This document shows positions 52,968-63,911 of a DNA stretch of 64,000 nt, piece after piece. Every line of letters begins with the position of its first letter. Position 1 is the stretch's first letter. Below the pieces are notes generated by a model. The model saw nothing but the letters and a program-made list of their open reading frames with translations. It searched no databases and was not told where the DNA came from. This stretch comes from Porites lobata (lineage: Eukaryota; Cnidaria; Anthozoa; Scleractinia; Poritidae). The DNA lies in contig CALNXK010000031.1 in NCBI GenBank assembly GCA_942486035.1, forward strand, positions 3,096,001 through 3,160,000, in the 5' to 3' direction. Made by a program: the position numbers and the translations under genes.

Positions 52968-54170
52968 GTAGATAGGTAGATAGGTAGATAGGTAGAGGGG
53001 TAGGTAGAGGGGGATAGGTAGATAGGTAGAGGGCGGAGGGGTGGGAGGGGGAAGGGAAGGGAAGGGGAAAGGGAAGGGGAAAGGGAGGGGGGTCTAGCCT
53101 GCAAGCAAGGTCTCTTGCTGCCGGGATTGGGGGGAGGGTTGGGTGGGGTGGGGCAGTGAGAGACCTTGCTCGCAGGCTAGACCCGGGAAGGGTTTTGCTG
53201 CTCAGCACAATTTTTTTTCTTCTTACTTTTATAAAATTCTTGACTCAAAATAAGCACTTTTAGAAAAGGATGCATTCACGTAAGAAAAAAACGGGGAAAA
53301 AAGGACGTGTGCGAAGAAACAAGCGAAATTTATGATTAAACATTTGTCATTACTTAGGATCAACTTCTCCACACTTTTTCCCACATTCAGCTTCGCGAGT
53401 TAGTCTACTTATAGTACGTTCCTTTTCTTTAATGCAGTGGATAAACAGACCATGAAGTTCCAAACTGCTCTTCGTCTGAAGTTGGAGAATTTTCTTTATT
53501 GGTCATTGACCTTGGGGACATTTAACAGCCTGATTTTAAGACTGGATTGGAAATAGCTTGAATTACGTAACCTTGCCTGCGAAAGAAACACGACCTGATG
53601 GAATTACTAATCGTCAATAGGCCGGGCAAACAATGTTTGTTTGGTTCATCTTGTCAAGTGACTTTTGGGTCAAGTTGGAAACTGATGGAGATCTCCTGAA
53701 ATGTCCCTGGGACTCTTGTGATGTCTCAAGTAAGAGGATGTAAGTATATTTCATTCTGGAAAAAAAGTCTTTTAGCTGCCTTAGGACACCAAGGATATCA
53801 CCTTGTTTTGATCCTTCAGGCTGATTTCACGATTCTATCACAAGTTTTCGGTCGCATCGGTAGCAGTTTAGTATGATTTACCGTGCTACTTGCAGATTTC
53901 CTATTGCAGTTATAAGGGTACCAGATTCAGACTAGGGTACTGTAGTTGCCTAGTTAGAGAAGAACGCTTTTTCTTGTTGTCGAAGGGTCACATTGCTGGC
54001 TCCAAATCTATTAAATACGTCTCTTACTGGAATCAGACCCTTCAAAACAATCACAAAAACGCAGTTTTTATTGTACAATCAAAGACGACTATAGCCCCTC
54101 GCCGTACCTAGCTTTAACAAGAAAAAACCCTTCGAGAAAAGCATTAGTTAGATTTAGAATAAGTAGTCAT
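51496..54170 (+). repeat. array unit 20 (type B, block III)
   Basis: 2675 bp. tRNA-like element 52600-52687, GATA tract 52877-52994, hairpin 53092-53182 with one left-arm mismatch (CTGCAAGCAAGG). Confidence 0.95.
52600..52687 (+). repeat. tRNA-derived element, copy 20
   Basis: 88 nt, unchanged A and B boxes. Confidence 0.7.
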
Positions 54171-54476
54171 CAACTTAGAATTGAAACAGGTAGATACGAA
54201 AACATTCCTCGCAATGAAAGGATATGTCACTTTTGTACAAGTAACAAAATCGAAGATGAAAATCATTTCTTACTAGATTGTAAGGCTTATTCTCAGATCA
54301 GAGACATATTTTTCTCCAAACTAGAAACTAAAATACCTGACTTCAAATCACTTTCACACGATACTTTAATATCTCTTCTTATGAATTCTTCTGATTATTT
54401 AATTAACTGTCAATTAGTTTCATCTATCTCGCAATGCTTTGAATTAAGAACCAAATTAATGTCAATGAATGAATGA
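53890..54476 (+). pseudogene. LINE RT C-terminal fragment, copy 21 (one frameshift)
   Basis: It shares the two-base gain TTCAAAACAATC with copy 20 but not the second shift, so the finger is out of frame with the 5' part. Confidence 0.75.
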
Positions 54477-55273
54477 ATGAATGAATGAATGAGAACTGTA
54501 ACGTTTTGTAATGTTTTGCACGTACTAATTAGTTGAATTAGTACTTAATTTTAGACTAATAGCTTTTGCAATACTGTAATTCCTTTATGGTCAGGGCAAT
54601 AAAGCTTTTGGTGTTGTTGTTATTAAAAGTGACATAACCTTCGCGTTTTCCATTTATAAGATCACTTTTGCTTGTTGCAGGAACACTTGTAAATGGCGTG
54701 AGATTAACATGCACATTCTCCATACTCATTCCTTTACCGTTCATCTGGCGCTAACGAGGAGAATTTGATTAGAAGTCCCAACGTTTTTCGTTGCTGAGCA
54801 GTTTCCTCTATTTTCAGCCTTTTATGATTGATACCGTTCACTGGTGGGATATATAGCGAGAATGTAAATTGATGTTGATCACTTTTAACCGTACAAAAAC
54901 TGTTTCTTGTGATCACCGACTGAAAGCAAACGCACCGACGGACATTTCAAGTATTTCAATATTATACAAAACTTACAGCTAAAATCAAAATTGCCCGTCG
55001 GAAAAACGTGAAAGCGCTAAGTGCTTTTTAAATGTACTAGTGGTCAGAAAGATACAAGAATCCTGATTAAAAAGAAGCTTTCGCAAAGCCGACAAGGCTA
55101 CAGTTTCCATTATGTTTGGTAAACTTTGGTTTGTTTTGGTTCTTGGACCTGTGGGACCTCAGGGACCTCTGGGCCGAAGGTTCATGATGTCATTATTTTC
55201 AACAGCCAATCAGGGGCAAGAATTTGATTTGCATATGAATAACATACAAAAAAAACATTGAATTTGTAACCGA

Positions 55274-55361
55274 GCCGGGATAGCGCAATTGGCATAAGCA
55301 TTGAATTGGTAATTAACTGGCAAACAAAGAGGTGACGGGTTCGAATCCCGCCTGATTAGCA
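55274..55361 (+). repeat. tRNA-derived element, copy 21
   Basis: 88 nt, unchanged A and B boxes. Confidence 0.7.
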
Positions 55362-55542
55362 TAAAAAAGGAAAAAAAGAATAAAATCGCGGCTTGGTTCT
55401 GGGAGGGCTTGGGGCGAGGAGGGGAAGAAAAAGGCCTTGGGAAGGGTATGGGAAGTTGGTACACCGGCCCGGGGGCGGGCCTGGGAGGAGGGCAGGGAGG
55501 GGGGGGGCGGGGGGGGGGTAGGTAGATAGGTAGAGGGGTAGG

Positions 55543-55585
<43 letters not shown>

Positions 55586-56486
55586 GTAGATAGGTAGATA
55601 GGGATAGGTAGGGGAGATAGGTAGATAGGTAGGGGGGGAAGGGGAAGGAGGGGGAAGGGAAGGGAGGGAAAGGGAAGGGAAGGGGGGGTTCTAGCCTGTG
55701 AGCAAGGTCTCTTGCTGCCGGGATTGGGGGAGGGTTGGGTGGGGTGGGGCAGTGAGAGACCTTGCTCGCAGGCTAGACCCGGGGAGGGTTTTGCTGCTCA
55801 GCACAATTTTTTTTTTTTCTTACTTTTATAAAATTCTTGACTCAAAATAAGCACTTTTAGAAAAGGATGCATTCACGTAAGAAAAAAACGGGAAAAAAAG
55901 GACGTGTGCGAAGAAACAAGCGAAATTTATGATTAAACATTTGTCATTACTTAGGATTAACTTCTCGACACTTTTTCCCACATTCAGCTTCGCGAGTTAG
56001 TCTACTTATAGTACGTTCCTTTTCTTTAATGCAGTGGATAAACAGACCATGAAGTTCCAAACTGCTCTTCGTCTGAAGTTGGAGAATTTTCTTTATTGGT
56101 CATTGACCTTGGGGACATTTAACAGCCTGATTTTAAGACTGGATTGGAAATAGCTTGAATTACGTAACCTTGCCTGCGAAAGAAACACGACCTGATGGAA
56201 TTACTAATCGTCAATAGGCCGGGCAAACAATGTTTGTTTGGTTCATCTTGTCAAGTGACTTTTGGGTCAAGTTGGAAACTGATGGAGATCTCCTGGAAAT
56301 GTCCCTGGGACTCTTGTGATGTCTCAAGTAAGAGGATGTAAGTATATTTCATTCTGGAAAAAAGTCTTTTAGCTGCCTTAGGACACGAAAGATATCACCT
56401 TGTTTTGATCCTTCAGGCTGATTTCACGATTCTATCACAAGTTTTCGGTCGCATCGGTAGCAGTTTAGTATGATTTACCGTGCTAC

Positions 56487-56619
56487 TTGCAGATTTCCTA
56501 TTGCAGTTATAAGGGTACCAGATTCAGACTAGGGTACTGTAGTTGCCTAGTTAGAGAAGAACGCTTTTTCTTGTTGTCGAAGGGTCACATTGCTGGCTCC
56601 AAATCTATTAAATACGTCT
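56487..56619 (+). pseudogene. LINE RT C-terminal fragment, copy 22, cut by array edge
   Basis: Only the first about 44 codons are left. The frame reads on into unrelated flank, so the apparent 94-codon ORF ending at 56771 is a chance fusion. The break falls at a different site from the left edge break. Confidence 0.7.
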
Positions 56620-57392
56620 TAATTCGCTTCGAATGTTCAAACATTCCTTCTCGGCTGACAAACGGGTGTTTTCTTCTTGTAGTCGTAACGCAATTTCACT
56701 TTCCTTTATCTCTTGTTCAGCCGGAAGCCTTTTCACTGAGCCATTGTACACTTGACATTCCGTGCCGATAACTGACTCCCTCTTTTAGAACCCTTTTTCC
56801 TTGGGTGTAATTGACTTGGCGTCTTATCGCCGCCACTTGTATGATCTTGAGTCGCATTAGGTGTTTTCGTTTCCAACAAATCACTACGCGCGCCCGCACA
56901 GGAAACTGAAGGATTTGTATTCTGAGTTCCTTGAAAGGCACCCTCTAATCGTACAACGGGCGTTTTGGAGCTCAAATCAAACCCAGAAATATTCGCAATT
57001 CCTTCACCGTAAACTCCTCGACTTATTGGGGTGTAAACATCGTTTAACCATTCCTTGTATTTGCTTTCAAACATCTGCATTCGATAAACACCCTTGGCGT
57101 AGTCATGAGTAATACGCTCTCTATCCTCTTGCTCCCCAGACAAATGATACCACTGCGCACAAGCCCGTTTAAGCTTCTCGAATATGCTCACCAGCGAACT
57201 GTGCTTTTCAACAACTTCTTCAGAAGCAATTTGCTCCAAGAGTAGCGGGTCTAATTCATTTATAATCCGCGTAATGTGTCCACGGTAGGCTATAATCGTC
57301 CGTCCCAAGCTGTCTCTTTCACCAACCAAGATATCGTTAATGGTAATTTCAACTTGGAACTCCTTTGATCTGTCGCCAACCAGAGCGGCCAA
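56620..57392 (-). pseudogene. LTR retrotransposon gag, N-terminal part (BEL/Pao-like)
   Basis: The minus strand encodes about 219 codons ending at 56733, rich in charged residues, with helical stretches (HITRIINELDPLLLEQ, KHSSLVSIFEKLKRACAQW) and a hydrophilic, basic tail. After one frameshift near 56740 the reading continues as a coiled coil (EQEIKESEIALRLQEE) to the array edge. This matches the N-terminal coiled-coil half of BEL/Pao gag, upstream of DUF1759. The first codon is TTG, just inside the probable primer-binding region. The element is cut by the macrosatellite. Confidence 0.5.
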
Positions 57393-57396
57393 CTTT

Positions 57397-57680
57397 TACC
57401 AAAGTCGATCGTTAAGTACTGTGTAACCGAAGTCACGCGTATTAGTGTCCAACCGCTTTATTTTATAAATCACACTCCTACGGTACTGTACAACCAAAAA
57501 TACAAATCAGTACAAAATAACAAATACATCAAAGAAAACGGAAAAGCGTACAAATGGCGTATGACTAAAATTTACCTTAACGGTTTCTTGACCTAACGTT
57601 AAAAGGAATGAGCTGTTCTTGACCGATAAAAATTGTAAAAAACACTGACCGACAAGACTAAGTTTATACCAAAAAACTTG
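57397..57680 (-). repeat. probable LTR and primer-binding region, minus orientation
   Basis: Read on the minus strand, this AT-rich segment has AATAAA (57457-57462), then GCGGTTGGACACTAATACGC and a short U5-like end, directly followed by TTGGCGACAGAT-like bases and the gag frame. That order fits an LTR, a primer-binding site and gag. I found no second LTR copy in the window and cannot fix exact ends. Confidence 0.35.
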
Positions 57681-58007
57681 ACAGATTATGTAACATTACG
57701 CAACGATGGTGACACCAAAAAGAAAGTAAACAATATAACAAAAGAAAACTATAAACAATTACAACTAATTGCAAGTAGACGCGAACAAAAAAAAACAAAG
57801 AAAACCCTAAGTTCTAGAAGTTTGCTGAATTCTGCGGAATTAAACTATCAAGCCGATATAAACTCTTTGGACACTCTGAAGAAGATCGTTATACGTCTTC
57901 CTGTGCACATGCAGGCAAAATGGGCGGATGAGTCGGGGAAGATTTGGAAATGGGTTCTGAACCAACCTTCTCTCATTTGGCAGACTTTCTCGAAAAAGGG
58001 GCTCTAA
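57678..58007 (+). pseudogene. BEL gag fragment (end of DUF1759)
   Basis: From about residue 52 the frame reads LNSAELNYQADINSLDTL..RLPVHMQAKWADESGK, typical of the conserved C-terminal part of BEL/Pao gag. The first about 50 codons are A-rich and unrelated, so the ATG-like start is not real. A frameshift near 57945 moves the reading to the next entry. Confidence 0.75.
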
Positions 58008-58936
58008 TAGCAAACACTGAGTTCGGGAAGTTAGTTGGATTCAAGCTTGGAGAGTCAAGAGTCACAAAACAACCAAGAAAAGCAGCTGATGGTGATGGTA
58101 CTGTGCTTGCTTTGACTCAAGTTGAGAAGGATGTTAGTAACCAAGCCAATAAAGCCAACAGCAAACGCTCAAATCAGAGGTCAGCAACGGATGGTCAAGT
58201 CAAACGATATATTCAAAGGAAGGGCTTTGTTAGGAAACAAAATCTGTGTGAAAATTGTTTGAAGCCTAATCACATCGCTAGACGATGCAGGAGTCTTGAT
58301 GCTTGCTTGCTGAGTGGCTGTAGAGAAAGGCACCATTCCTTGCTGCACCCACCTAATTCATTGAGCGCTCCCATAGCTTCAAATGAGACTTCAAGAACGC
58401 GAGGTGATTCTGAAGATCCTGTTACCGGGCCAACAGCGACTCGTGAAGATCTGCCTGAAGCAAGTCCACACCACATCGAGGCCGGGGCGGATTATGCGAC
58501 AAATGCTAGAAAAAACAGAATTAGTTTGAGGATTGTGCCCGTCCGAGTTTCTGCTAAAGGTGGACGAGAAGTGGAGACATATGCTTTCATTGATGATGAT
58601 TCTGACACCACCTTGTGTCTACGACGCCTTCTGGATGAGTTAGGAGTAAGAGGTTCTCCAACGTCATTTTCTTTAACTACCATTAATGCCGAGAGAACCA
58701 AACGGTCTGGAGAAGAAGTTAGTCTTACTGTGAGAGCGTTGTCGTCAGATGAATGCATACAACTAGATCGTGTGTGGACTGTTGACAAGTTACCTGTCTC
58801 AAAGAATAGCATAACCAGCACCGAAGATATCCGCGATTGGCCGCATCTGCAGGGTATAAGTATACCTAAGCTCGATAAAGAGGTATCCATCTTAATCGGC
58901 AATGATGTTCCCGAGGCGCACTGGGTCTTTGAATAG
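57944..58936 (+). pseudogene. BEL gag zinc knuckle and aspartic protease (A16/DUF1758)
   Basis: It continues gag (EPTFSHLADFLEKGALIANT), then has a CENCLKPNHIARRC knuckle (58247-58288) with a following Cys/His cluster, then a retropepsin-like domain. The expected D-S/T-G active site reads IDDDSDTT at 58589-58612. The Asp is kept but the Ser and Gly are Asp (58592-58600), which should inactivate it. Near the end SILIGNDVPEAHW is a usual BEL motif. TAG at 58934-58936 interrupts the polyprotein, which continues in the same frame with RRGRRK. Confidence 0.85.
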
Positions 58937-60499
58937 CGCCGTGGTCGCCGTAAACAGCCTTGCGCTGCCCGGACATTATTTGGTTGGACACTAATCGGAC
59001 CAGTTGGCGGTTCAAGCAACCCTGAAGCGACCGTCAGTTTCTTAAGTGGAGGTCAAGAAACGCTGTCAGCACAAATTGAGCGAATGTACAACGCGGAGTT
59101 CGGCGAATCGTCTGCGTCATCTAAAGAAATGATGTCGATTGAAGATAGAAGAGCCCTGGCAATAATGGAACGAACCGTTCAGATGGTCGATGGCCATTAT
59201 CAGCTCTCCCTTCCTTGGAAGTATGATAATCCGTGCCTACCGAATAACAGACCTATGGCCGAAAAAAGACTAAATCTTCTGAAAAGACGTTTGGAAAAAA
59301 ACAAAGATCTCCAAGAGAAGTACAAGGATAATCTCGTCGGAGTACTACTTCGTTTTCGTCAAGAGCAAATAGGTCTTACGGCCGTCATAGAGAAGATGTT
59401 CCATCAAGTGAGAGTGTCTCCTCAAGACACTTGCGCTCTGTCATTTTTGTGGTGGCCTGGTGGCGATCTTTCTAAAGAAGCAGAAGACCATGAGATGCTT
59501 GTTCACCTCTTTGGAGCTAAATCATCTCCTAGCTGTGCAAGTTTTGCATTAAAGAAAACCGCAGAAGACAACAAAACGGACTTCGATGTGGAAACCATTG
59601 ATACGGTTAATAGGAACTTCTACGTTGATGACTGTGTTAAATCGGTCGCAGCAACTGAAGAGGCGGTACGATTAGTTGAGCAGCTGCCAGAATTGTTGAG
59701 TAGGGGAGGCTTCCGCTTAACAAAGTGGATCAGTATTCGTCGAGAAATCTTGTCCTCAGTCGCTAAGGAAGACCTAGCACCGTCAGTGAAGAACCTTAAC
59801 CTAGACTTGGAAGATCTACCGTTAGATCGCGCCCTTGGTATGCAGTGGGACACGGAAGAAGACACCTTTGGGTTTAGGACCATTCCGAATATTACAGCCA
59901 ACTCAAGGAGAGAGATTCTTTCTGTCACCTCATCTCTATATGATCCTCTTGGCCTAGCAGCTCCAGTTATACTTCCAGCTAAGCGACTGCTTCAGAAGTT
60001 ATGCGAAGACGAGCTTGGTTGGGATGACATAGTCCAAGAAGACGACCTTCTGCAGTGGCAAGATTGGACAAGGGGCATCATTGGTCTTACCGAAGTAGCC
60101 ATACCACGTTGTGTGAAACCGAGAGATTTTGGCGAGCTCAGTTCCGTCCAGCTGCATCATTTCTCAAATGCCTCGGAAGAGGGATATGGGGCTGTCTCAT
60201 ACCTGCGCTTAACTGATGCACTTGGTAATATCGCCTGTAGCATCTTACTGGGAAAGGCAAGAGTTGCTCCACTGAAGAATGTGACAGTACCACGACTGGA
60301 GTTAACGGCTGCCACAGTCGCTGTAAAGCTTCACAAGCAGATCAAGGAAGAACTCACTTTGCCTATACAGGAAGTGACGTTTTGGACTGACTCTACTATT
60401 GTCTGTCAACAACAGTCACACAAGATTCCAGACATTCGTCTCCAACCGGCTGGCAACGATCCACGATATCTCTACTCCGTCTCAGTGGCGTCATGTTAG
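58937..60499 (+). pseudogene. BEL reverse transcriptase and RNase H, internally deleted
   Basis: The frame is open from the TAG to 60499. The joint at about 59330 (EKYKD to NLVGVLLRFRQE) lacks the early RT region (the KPGKIRVVFD part of the family), a deletion of perhaps 70-80 codons. The motif A Asp is Val (VIEKMFHQVR, 59384-59386). The YVDD box is intact at 59621-59632. The A17-type region (LYDPLGLAAPV) follows. In RNase H the first catalytic Asp is Asn (FSNAS, 60167-60169). Near 60400 a frameshift ends the reading. Confidence 0.85.
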
Positions 60500-60686
60500 C
60501 TCTGATCTGAACCCAGCAGATTACGCGTCTCGTGGGTTTAATTCTCATGAACGTACCAAACTGAAGATTTGGCTCGAGGGACCAAGATTTTTGTTGAAGG
60601 ACGAAAGCCAGTGGCCAAATCAGCCAACCCAGCTTCCTGAGATTGATGAAAATGACCAGAACGTCAGAAGATCGAACAAAGTCTAG
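60399..60686 (+). pseudogene. BEL RNase H end, shifted frame
   Basis: It continues with RFQTFVSNRLATIHDISTPS, then SDLNPADYASRG, the usual end of BEL RNase H. It runs to TAG at 60684-60686. Some bases near 60400 are shared with the previous frame. Confidence 0.8.
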
Positions 60687-60742
60687 GCGCATGCTGTTAT
60701 GCAAGCTCAAGGATTTGACTCGTTGGTTTATCACTACTCTTT

Positions 60743-60991
60743 GTGGTATGGTTTGAGAAAGGCTCTAGCTTGGCTGAGCCGCTTCAAGAATTACTTGCTG
60801 TAACGCACAGGGAAGATTGCAAAGAAGACGTCAAAAGAGGAGAATTATCCGTCCGCGAAATCCAAAACGCTGAAGTGGAGGTCATTAAGTACATGCAAAG
60901 GCTGTTCTTTCCGAGGGAGTTGAATGCACTAATGACTGAAGCTCAGCAACGCCGTAGTATCTCTAGAGTGTCGGGGAAACGCCGACGGTGA
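60743..60991 (+). pseudogene. BEL linker between RNase H and integrase
   Basis: The LSVREIQNAEVEVIKYMQRL segment matches the helical linker seen in this position of BEL/Pao pol. The frame is lost after ISRVSG (about 60980). The continuation (SPLRKLNPIAVNGLIRVGGR) is readable in another frame up to about 61070. Confidence 0.7.
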
Positions 60992-61094
60992 CGGTTCGTA
61001 CGTCAGCCCACTGCGCAAACTCAATCCAATAGCTGTTAATGGGTTAATCAGAGTTGGTGGTCGTCTTAATAATGCAGAGGTTATCGGTTGTTTC

Positions 61095-61769
61095 ATGAAG
61101 CATCCAATAGTTCTACCAACCAAGCATCACGTAACTGACATGATTATTCGCCATTATCATCAGATAGGCCATGTAGGATCAAGTCAAGTTCTTGCTGCAA
61201 TTAGAAGGAAATTTTGGATTTTGAAAGGTGGTTCAGCCGTCAGACGAGTGGTCAGCAAGTGCATCAAGTGTAGAAGATGGAACTCAAAGCCGGAAGCACA
61301 GATTATGGCTCCGCTACCTATGGCTCGCGTCACGCCAGGAGATGCACCGTTCACCGCAGTTGGAATTGACTAGTTCGGACCAATGCCAGTCAAGTTGAAG
61401 AGAAGTCGAGTTAAACGATATGGGTGCATTTTCACCTGCCTAACAATGCGAGCAGTGCATATTGAGGTCTCTCAAGATTTGACGACTGACTCGTTTCTGA
61501 TGGCGTTTTCAAGATTTGTCAGTAGGCGCGGTGCACCAACAGAAGTTTACAGCGATAATGGTACCAACTTTAAAGGAGCAGAATGTGAGTTGAAGAAATC
61601 TCTTAAAATGTGGAATCAATCACGCATCACAGAGAGTTTAGGCAAGCGCAGTATTCAATGGTACTTCAACCCCCCACAAGCAAGTCACCAAGGAGGGGTC
61701 TGGGAGAGAATGATTCGCACAGTTCGCAAGATAACAACAACAACAACAACAACAAATTTACATTACTAA
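61095..61769 (+). pseudogene. BEL integrase, cut by LINE insertion
   Basis: The zinc-binding domain (HYHQIGHVGSSQ ... CIKCRR) is followed by the core. TAG at 61371-61373 falls right after the first catalytic Asp (GID, 61368-61370). The second Asp is in YSDNGTNF (61554-61556) and the Glu in GVWERMIR (61704-61706). Real integrase sequence ends at about 61731. The Thr run and NLHY that follow are translated LINE tail. Confidence 0.85.
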
Positions 61770-61956
61770 TTACATTACTTTCCCATCCGCAAATAGCTTA
61801 CGAACTAATCGAGGCGGGGGGAGCTGAAGACATATTACAAAATTAAACAAGATTTATATATAGATGGACTAAATAACAGTGAAGACACTACAATACAGTA
61901 AATAGAATTTAAACTAACATAAAACGAGGCATGTACATAACGATTACGAAGAGAGG
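61732..61956 (-). repeat. LINE 3' UTR and (TTG)n tail
   Basis: Read on the minus strand, about 200 bp of AT-rich 3' UTR ends in seven TTG/TGT steps (61733-61752), the usual microsatellite tail for this LINE type. The array LINE fragment has a related (GTT)n tail but a different 3' UTR. Confidence 0.7.
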
Positions 61957-62619
61957 CTAACCTAAAGTATTAAATAACTTAATAAGACGGGAGACTTCGA
62001 CATAATCATCTTCTGACCGCAAAAAATTTAGTAATGATTCCTTTATTTTTGTACGAAAGGACGAACGCTTTAGTATTTTAATCGAATACGGAATAGAGTT
62101 CCAAATTGGGGAACCGATTCTCGTGAAAAAGGCATACATTTTATCGGTTCTAGAGAACTTAACATAAAACGAGTCGCTAGAGACAGATCTTGTTCTGTAG
62201 TTATGAATCTGACTTTTTTTAACGAACTGATTGAGAATACTAACTGGTGTTGTCTGTCTGTTGATATCATACAATAAATAGCTACAATCTCTGAAAAATA
62301 TGCTAGGCAGGGGAAGGCAATTTGATTTGAGAAAGAAGGGTACGGCGTGTTCCTTAGACTTACTGAAGTAGATGAGACGAAAGGCCCGTTTTTGTAGAGT
62401 TACGATCTTTCTTTGAAATGTCAAGGCACAATTTCCCCAACCACAAATACCATGAGTCAAGTAAGGGACAATTAATGAGTTGTAAACTGAAAGTAAAACA
62501 CGACGCGGGACATAATGTCGAATCTTAGCTATAATTCCTATCGACTTGCTGATTTTGTGACAGATAGATTCGATGTGGTATTTCCATGAAAGATTTGAAT
62601 CAATCATTAAAACTGCCAA
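61957..62619 (-). pseudogene. LINE ORF2 C-terminal region
   Basis: About 220 codons, with DSNLSWKYHIESICHKISKS near its start, then YNSLIVPYLTHGICGWGN, and a C-terminal part typical of CR1/L2-like ORF2. There is no CCHC-type finger, unlike the array fragments, so it is another family. The frame begins at a non-ATG codon because it is a continuation of ORF2 after frameshifts. Confidence 0.8.
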
Positions 62620-62795
62620 AAAATATTTTTTACATAATCTTTCATTTCAAATATATAAAAATTCCAGGGTTTTTTTAAATACCTTATAAATCGGCGTAGG
62701 TGTTAAAAAACCGGTTTAAAATAGGTACAAAAATACGGAGTCAAAAATTCTAATCCTAGGTATGAAGGGCATATTCTTTTGCCGGGGACGAAAGA
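62620..62795 (-). pseudogene. LINE ORF2 connecting segment, frameshifted
   Basis: The minus strand still reads FRPRQKNMPFIPRIRIFD in one frame, the usual link between RT and the C-terminal region, followed by stops and AT-rich changes. It is a broken part of the same ORF. Confidence 0.6.
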
Positions 62796-63911
62796 TTACA
62801 AAATTTGATTTTTTATGTTCAAGGACAGTTTGTTGGCCTTTTTGAGCCATTTTTCGTTACCAAGCTCGGAGGGGAGAGGGGGGTATGTACACAGATTAAC
62901 AAGTGTTTCGAGTTCCTTTAGGTTGTTATTTGCAAGTATTATACTAGTATCGTCAGCAAATAGATAAAAGGCAAATAACGAAGAGGACTTGTAAATATCA
63001 TTGATGTACAGTAGGAATAAGAGTGGTCCGAGGACTGAGCCTTGTGGCACGCCGCACAAGGTCGTTTCAGCCTCAGACACAACATTATTAACTTTCGTAG
63101 TTTGCTTCCGATCAGTCAGGTATGATCTGAACCAGGAGTTGATTACACCTCTAATACCATAATTTTCAAGTTTAGCTAACAAAATTTCATGGTTAACATC
63201 AAAAGCCTTTTTGAGATCGATGAAAATACCGCACGAAAATTTACCGTTGTCCATGTTTTGGAGAATTGTGTTAACAATATCAAGTACAGCATGCTGGGTA
63301 CTGTGCTTACTGCGAAAACCGTATTGCTGATCATAGAGAATGTTGCAATCTTTGACAAACTTGGTAACTCTGGAGTACATAAGTTTTTCAACAATCCTGT
63401 CATAAATCGAGAGCAGAGAAATAGGTCGGTAGTTTTCGGGCAGCGTGTCATCTTCGTCCTTAAATATCGGGATAATCTTAGCACACTTTAGTTTAGATGG
63501 AAAAATCCCTGAGCAAATAGACTGATTAAAAATCGTGGCTAGAAGTACGGATATGACCCTTTTTGCCAATTTCAGCAGCCTAACTGGAGATGAGTAAAGA
63601 CCATGGGCCTTATTGTCTTGCAAAACTGAAATTTCTAAATTGATATCTTCCGGAATAGTAGGATCAAAGAAGAAAGTGCGATTAAGTGGCGGATCTAAAT
63701 AATCATAGAATGTATTTATGGTCTGAGGAATTTTAGAAGCCAGTTTGCTCCCAACAGTGGGGAAATATTTGTTAAGAATATTGCTTATTTCCTTCGGGTC
63801 ACTAGTTGGAACCTCATTCGGGTTTGAGCGAATAGAATTAGTTGAGTTGCGCTTGTTTTTCTTTTTACAGTTTCCAATTAGCTCGTTAATTCCTTTCCAA
63901 GTTTGACGCAT
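62796..63911 (-). pseudogene. LINE ORF2 reverse transcriptase domain
   Basis: A 371-codon frame holds the RT motifs in order: LPENYRPISLLS, QYGFRSKHSTQHA, FIDLKKAFD with the catalytic Asp (about 63200-63240), CGVPQGSVLGPLLFLLYIND, and FADD (62949-62960). The residue after KAFD is missing (FDVNHEIL where FDTVNHEIL is usual). The part after FADD is rearranged (CTYPPLPSELGNEK). The upstream reading continues past the first Met (TRLSKANYYQSFF) to a frameshift near 63980. Confidence 0.85.

Larger units (their letters stand above)
54171..56619 (+). repeat. array unit 21 (type B, right-truncated)
   Basis: 2449 bp. It lacks the last about 200 bp. tRNA-like element 55274-55361, short GATA tract 55539-55602, hairpin 55689-55778 whose left arm has CTGTGAGC, giving a G-U wobble in RNA. 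It ends at AAATACGTCT, where similarity stops. Confidence 0.95.
57680..61731 (+). mobile_element. decayed BEL/Pao LTR retrotransposon gag-pol, sense strand
   Basis: In order: the end of DUF1759 gag, a zinc knuckle, a retropepsin-like A16/DUF1758 domain, reverse transcriptase, RNase H, a linker, an integrase zinc-binding domain and an integrase core. This is the BEL/Pao order. At least three frameshifts (about 57945, 60400, 61000), three in-frame stops (58934, 60684, 61371), one internal deletion and several catalytic-site changes show it is dead. It starts abruptly in gag (recognisable from about 57830) with no LTR in front in its own orientation, and it is interrupted at 61731 by a LINE. Confidence 0.85.

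Noticed and set aside
58270..59019. Minus-strand ORFs antisense to BEL pol
   Set aside because: They are shadows of the sense pol frame, which has clear domain motifs.
61610..61846. ORF crossing from integrase into the LINE tail
   Set aside because: It is an out-of-frame reading over the insertion joint.
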